Source of the DNA: Sediminibacterium sp.
Lineage (GTDB): Bacteria > Bacteroidota > Bacteroidia > Chitinophagales > Chitinophagaceae
Direction of reading: 5' to 3'
NCBI RefSeq assembly: GCF_019264485.1
Contig: NZ_JAHVAA010000013.1
Location: 1 to 64,000 of the forward strand
Length of the DNA stretch: 64,000 nucleotides
Every line of letters starts with the position of its first letter. The stretch's first letter is position 1. The notes under the pieces were generated by a model. That model worked only from the letters and a program-made list of their open reading frames with translations, did not search any database and had not been told where the DNA came from. Position numbers and translations under genes: made by a program. Below, piece after piece: positions 62,163 to 64,000 of the stretch.

Positions 62163-62304
62163 GGAAGACAATATATCTTGTCAGGCTGATATCTCCATAA
62201 AGTTGAATGTATAATTAATCACAATCACTCTACGAATTTAATCCATCAGATAACTAGGCGGCAGGGCTTTGGGCTTCGAATGAAAATCAAAAACAAATAT
62301 TGCA

Positions 62305-62333
62305 CAAAGTTACGGCCAGCAAAAAAAAACAAA
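62305..62333 (-). promoter_or_regulatory. Promoter facing the degenerate gene
   Basis: On the minus strand TAACTTTG (62312 to 62305) matches TAnnTTTG and TTTG (62333 to 62330) lies 17 bases upstream. It points at the degenerate gene, 140 bases away. Confidence 0.4.
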
Positions 62334-62649
62334 TAAACCGGGCTATACAAGTCGGCTCAACTGTATCATTGGAAGCACAGGCCAATTTTAGATATTCCGA
62401 CCAATTCAAGGAAATGAAGCTTATAGCCAAGGTTTTTGGATTATTTCGAACATGCATTGAGGTTGGAGGTGGCTATAAGGATACCTCATTCAATTGTTAA
62501 TGAAAATATTTGTTTAAAAATTGTTCTCAAAGTTTTACGGTCAATATTATAGGTCGAACATTTCATAGAGTTATAAAAACTGTTGGCTATTATTTTTTAA
62601 GGTTTTTCTCTACTGCGAATCGGGAGTCGTACGGGTTTACTAATAGATC

Positions 62650-62681
62650 CAAAAACAAGAAACCAGCGACTGGCGCGGGTT
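62650..62681 (-). terminator. Terminator of the AbiE operon
   Basis: Read on the minus strand, AACCCGCG pairs with CGCTGGTT (one mismatch) around CCAGT, followed by TCTTGTTTTT. It lies 18 bases past the AbiEii stop. The sequence is 20 of 23 identical to the hairpin after tRNA-Lys. Confidence 0.6.
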
Positions 62682-62698
62682 TGATGCCTATTGCTTTT

Positions 62699-63478
62699 TT
62701 ATATTAATTCAATAATTTCTTTACGAACAATTTCTATTGCCACAGGAACATTATAGCGAATGCCTTCCCTGATCAAAAAATCCATATCACCTGTAAATTG
62801 TGCCGATTGCATTTTAGCATCGAGGTTTAGTTCAAATTCTCTTCGGCTTACAGTGTGGTTCTCTTCTTTCATATACTTTCTCCAACTTTCTACAATCTTT
62901 TGTGGCTGGCAATCAAGTTTTGTAACAGCGTACCAAAGATCAAATAAATCCCTTCCTTTTTTCCGTTGATATAAAGCCCTGAGTTTTGTACTCAATAGTT
63001 CCTCCAATGTGAAAGTTGTTATTGTTCCTTCACTGTTATGCCAGGAAGAAGCCAATTGAAAAGGTATTTGCTGATACCCAAACACCGTAAAATGTTCCCT
63101 TGTATTGACTTCGATTTTCAGTTTCATCTTTTGACCACCTTCGCTTTCAAAGCGGTAAACCATTGTGTTATTATGTTCTTTTTGCTTACGTGCCGGTGTA
63201 CCTAAAAAGGATAAGCATTCCCTAAGTTGATCCATAACAGGGCCAAAGGGTTCTGCTTTGATCTGTACCAGATCAATATCTTCAGAATATCGAGCCGCAG
63301 GCTGGAAATACAATTTATGCAAAGCCGTTCCCCCTCTGAATGCCAGTTTCTCTTTCAATTCTGTATCCGAAAAGATAGCATTGAGTGCCCTGCTAATAAT
63401 TAAGTCCTGCTCCACCTGGTAATCATCCCGCCACGGTGCATCTTGCCTCCATTCATCTATGTATGCCTTGGGTATCAT
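62699..63478 (-). CDS. abiEii: AbiEii/AbiGii-type nucleotidyltransferase toxin
   Basis: 259 residues from ATG 63478; a longer reading with 13 extra residues would overlap the antitoxin further. DNA polymerase beta-type nucleotidyltransferase core: FRGGTALHKLYF followed by RYSEDIDLVQI, where the two Asp bind metal. Then FTLEELLSTKLRALYQRKKGRDLFDLWYA, the family's second motif. Toxins of this family modify tRNA or bind GTP to stop growth, giving phage resistance. The start overlaps the antitoxin stop by four bases. Confidence 0.88.
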   Translation of the reverse strand: MIPKAYIDEWRQDAPWRDDYQVEQDLIISRALNAIFSDTELKEKLAFRGGTALHKLYFQPAARYSEDIDLVQIKAEPFGPVMDQLRECLSFLGTPARKQKEHNNTMVYRFESEGGQKMKLKIEVNTREHFTVFGYQQIPFQLASSWHNSEGTITTFTLEELLSTKLRALYQRKKGRDLFDLWYAVTKLDCQPQKIVESWRKYMKEENHTVSRREFELNLDAKMQSAQFTGDMDFLIREGIRYNVPVAIEIVRKEIIELI

Positions 63479-64000
63479 ATATCGGATTCTATTTCTGTAT
63501 TGACAATGACACGCCAATCATTGCCTGTAATTTTTGATTTGTGATTTTTATCTCCCGCTTCCAGTAATGCTGCATGATATTTTTGTTGCCGAAGCCATTC
63601 TTTTAAAGGCAATACCTTTTCCTCATAGCCCAAAAGCTCCAATAAGTATCCTAATCGTTGCACAGCCATCATACTGAAATAACGCCCGGCTACTTCTACT
63701 AATTTAGTTGCATCTATTTCTTCTGAAAGTTCCTGCAATACAGTTGCAACCTGGTTGATGCCTCCAGCGTGCCTGCTATAATAGCACAAATCAAGTGCAG
63801 TTAACTCAGGAGACGAAACCATCACATAGCCTGCATTTGTTTTCTGTTGTACTATATCCTTTTCCTGCCAGCTTTTCTTATAAATAAATTCAATGCTTGC
63901 ATAGGGCTTACGAATAGCAGGTAATACCGGAGGGGGAACTATCACGGCATATTTCTGCGGTTGCTGATGAGCAGCCCCATACCATGCTGCTGCATTTAAA
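63475..64000 (-). CDS. abiEi: AbiEi-type antitoxin, N-terminus outside the window
   Basis: Partial: the frame is open to the right edge, so at least 174 residues are present and the N-terminal winged-helix domain is beyond 64000. Visible residues include LNAAAWYGAAHQQPQKYAVI, VSSPELTALDLCYYSRHAGG and LLEAGDKNHKSKITGNDWRV. This matches the AbiEi C-terminal domain, the transcriptional autorepressor and antitoxin of the type IV AbiE system. ATGA overlap with abiEii indicates a coupled operon. Confidence 0.82.
   Translation of the reverse strand, partial: LNAAAWYGAAHQQPQKYAVIVPPPVLPAIRKPYASIEFIYKKSWQEKDIVQQKTNAGYVMVSSPELTALDLCYYSRHAGGINQVATVLQELSEEIDATKLVEVAGRYFSMMAVQRLGYLLELLGYEEKVLPLKEWLRQQKYHAALLEAGDKNHKSKITGNDWRVIVNTEIESDI

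Larger units (their letters stand above)
62163..62698. other. Gap between the degenerate gene and AbiEii
   Basis: Contains a minus-strand promoter (62305-62333) and the AbiE terminator (62650-62681). A plus-strand open frame at 62300-62500 has no support. Otherwise nothing is recognised; it reads like decayed island DNA. Confidence 0.5.

Noticed and set aside
62300..62500. 66-residue plus-strand open frame
   Set aside because: It starts inside a minus-strand promoter, has no family resemblance and ends in an unremarkable region.
55515..64000. A duplicated tRNA-Lys 3' end as the right attachment site
   Set aside because: I looked for copies of GGGTTCGAGTCCC and CAGCGGGATCA after 55514 and found none; the right end is probably beyond the window.

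Overview
The window looks like a chromosome segment from a member of the Bacteroidota, most likely the Chitinophagaceae (family placement is inference). Evidence: several TAnnTTTG-type -7 promoter boxes, two secreted proteins ending in type B type IX secretion (T9SS) sorting domains, a fused DAHP synthase/chorismate mutase, a DUF151 nuclease with a UVR tail, and an almost complete lack of Shine-Dalgarno-like leaders. GC is moderate.

Layout of the core part (1-55.4 kb). 0.2-2.2 kb: an ECF-like sigma factor and a membrane-anchored trypsin-like protease whose N-terminus resembles an anti-sigma factor, on the minus strand, divergent from a small lipoprotein. 2.9-12.8 kb: an aromatic amino acid cluster (pheA, aminotransferase, tyrA, then after a DEAD-box helicase the DAHP synthase/chorismate mutase, aroB, aroA, aroC) followed by two small accessory genes. 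13-15 kb: RlpA-like and OmpA-like envelope proteins. 15.1-19.4 kb (minus): murB, priA, acyltransferase. 19.5-28.4 kb (minus): a nitrogen assimilation block of porin, amt, gltD and gltB. 28.8-34.8 kb: ispE, DUF151-UVR nuclease, DUF3817 protein, cupin, an SDR lacking its catalytic Tyr/Lys, a methyltransferase and etfBA. 35-43.3 kb: a TPR protein, a previously hidden 51-residue basic protein, a lipoprotein, a lone hutU, a murQ plus sugar kinase pair, an S41 protease and a DUF2490 protein. 43.3-55.3 kb: a 2313-residue Ig-repeat adhesin-like protein and a convergent M43 metalloprotease, both T9SS cargo, then a membrane glycosyltransferase-like protein.

At 55.44 kb lies tRNA-Lys(UUU), and the gene content changes completely after it. 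From 55.5 kb to the right edge is a mobilisable island: two unknown genes, a Fic protein with an AbiEi-like N-terminal region and an array of five AT-rich repeats in front of it, an excisionase-like HTH protein, a mobilisation module (oriT-like hairpins, MobC, HUH relaxase, coiled-coil membrane protein), a degenerate gene, and an AbiEi/AbiEii toxin-antitoxin pair running off the window. No integrase and no second att copy are visible, so the island probably continues to the right.

The most unusual non-coding signal is a set of intergenic elements built from short tandem 'words' (TGTCAGA, CTATGGA, GAATAAG, TTAGCCC, TTCAAGG and others). Many fold back on themselves as near-perfect 19-23 bp inverted repeats. 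They sit directly against gene 3' ends, in one case supplying a stop codon, and none was seen in the island.
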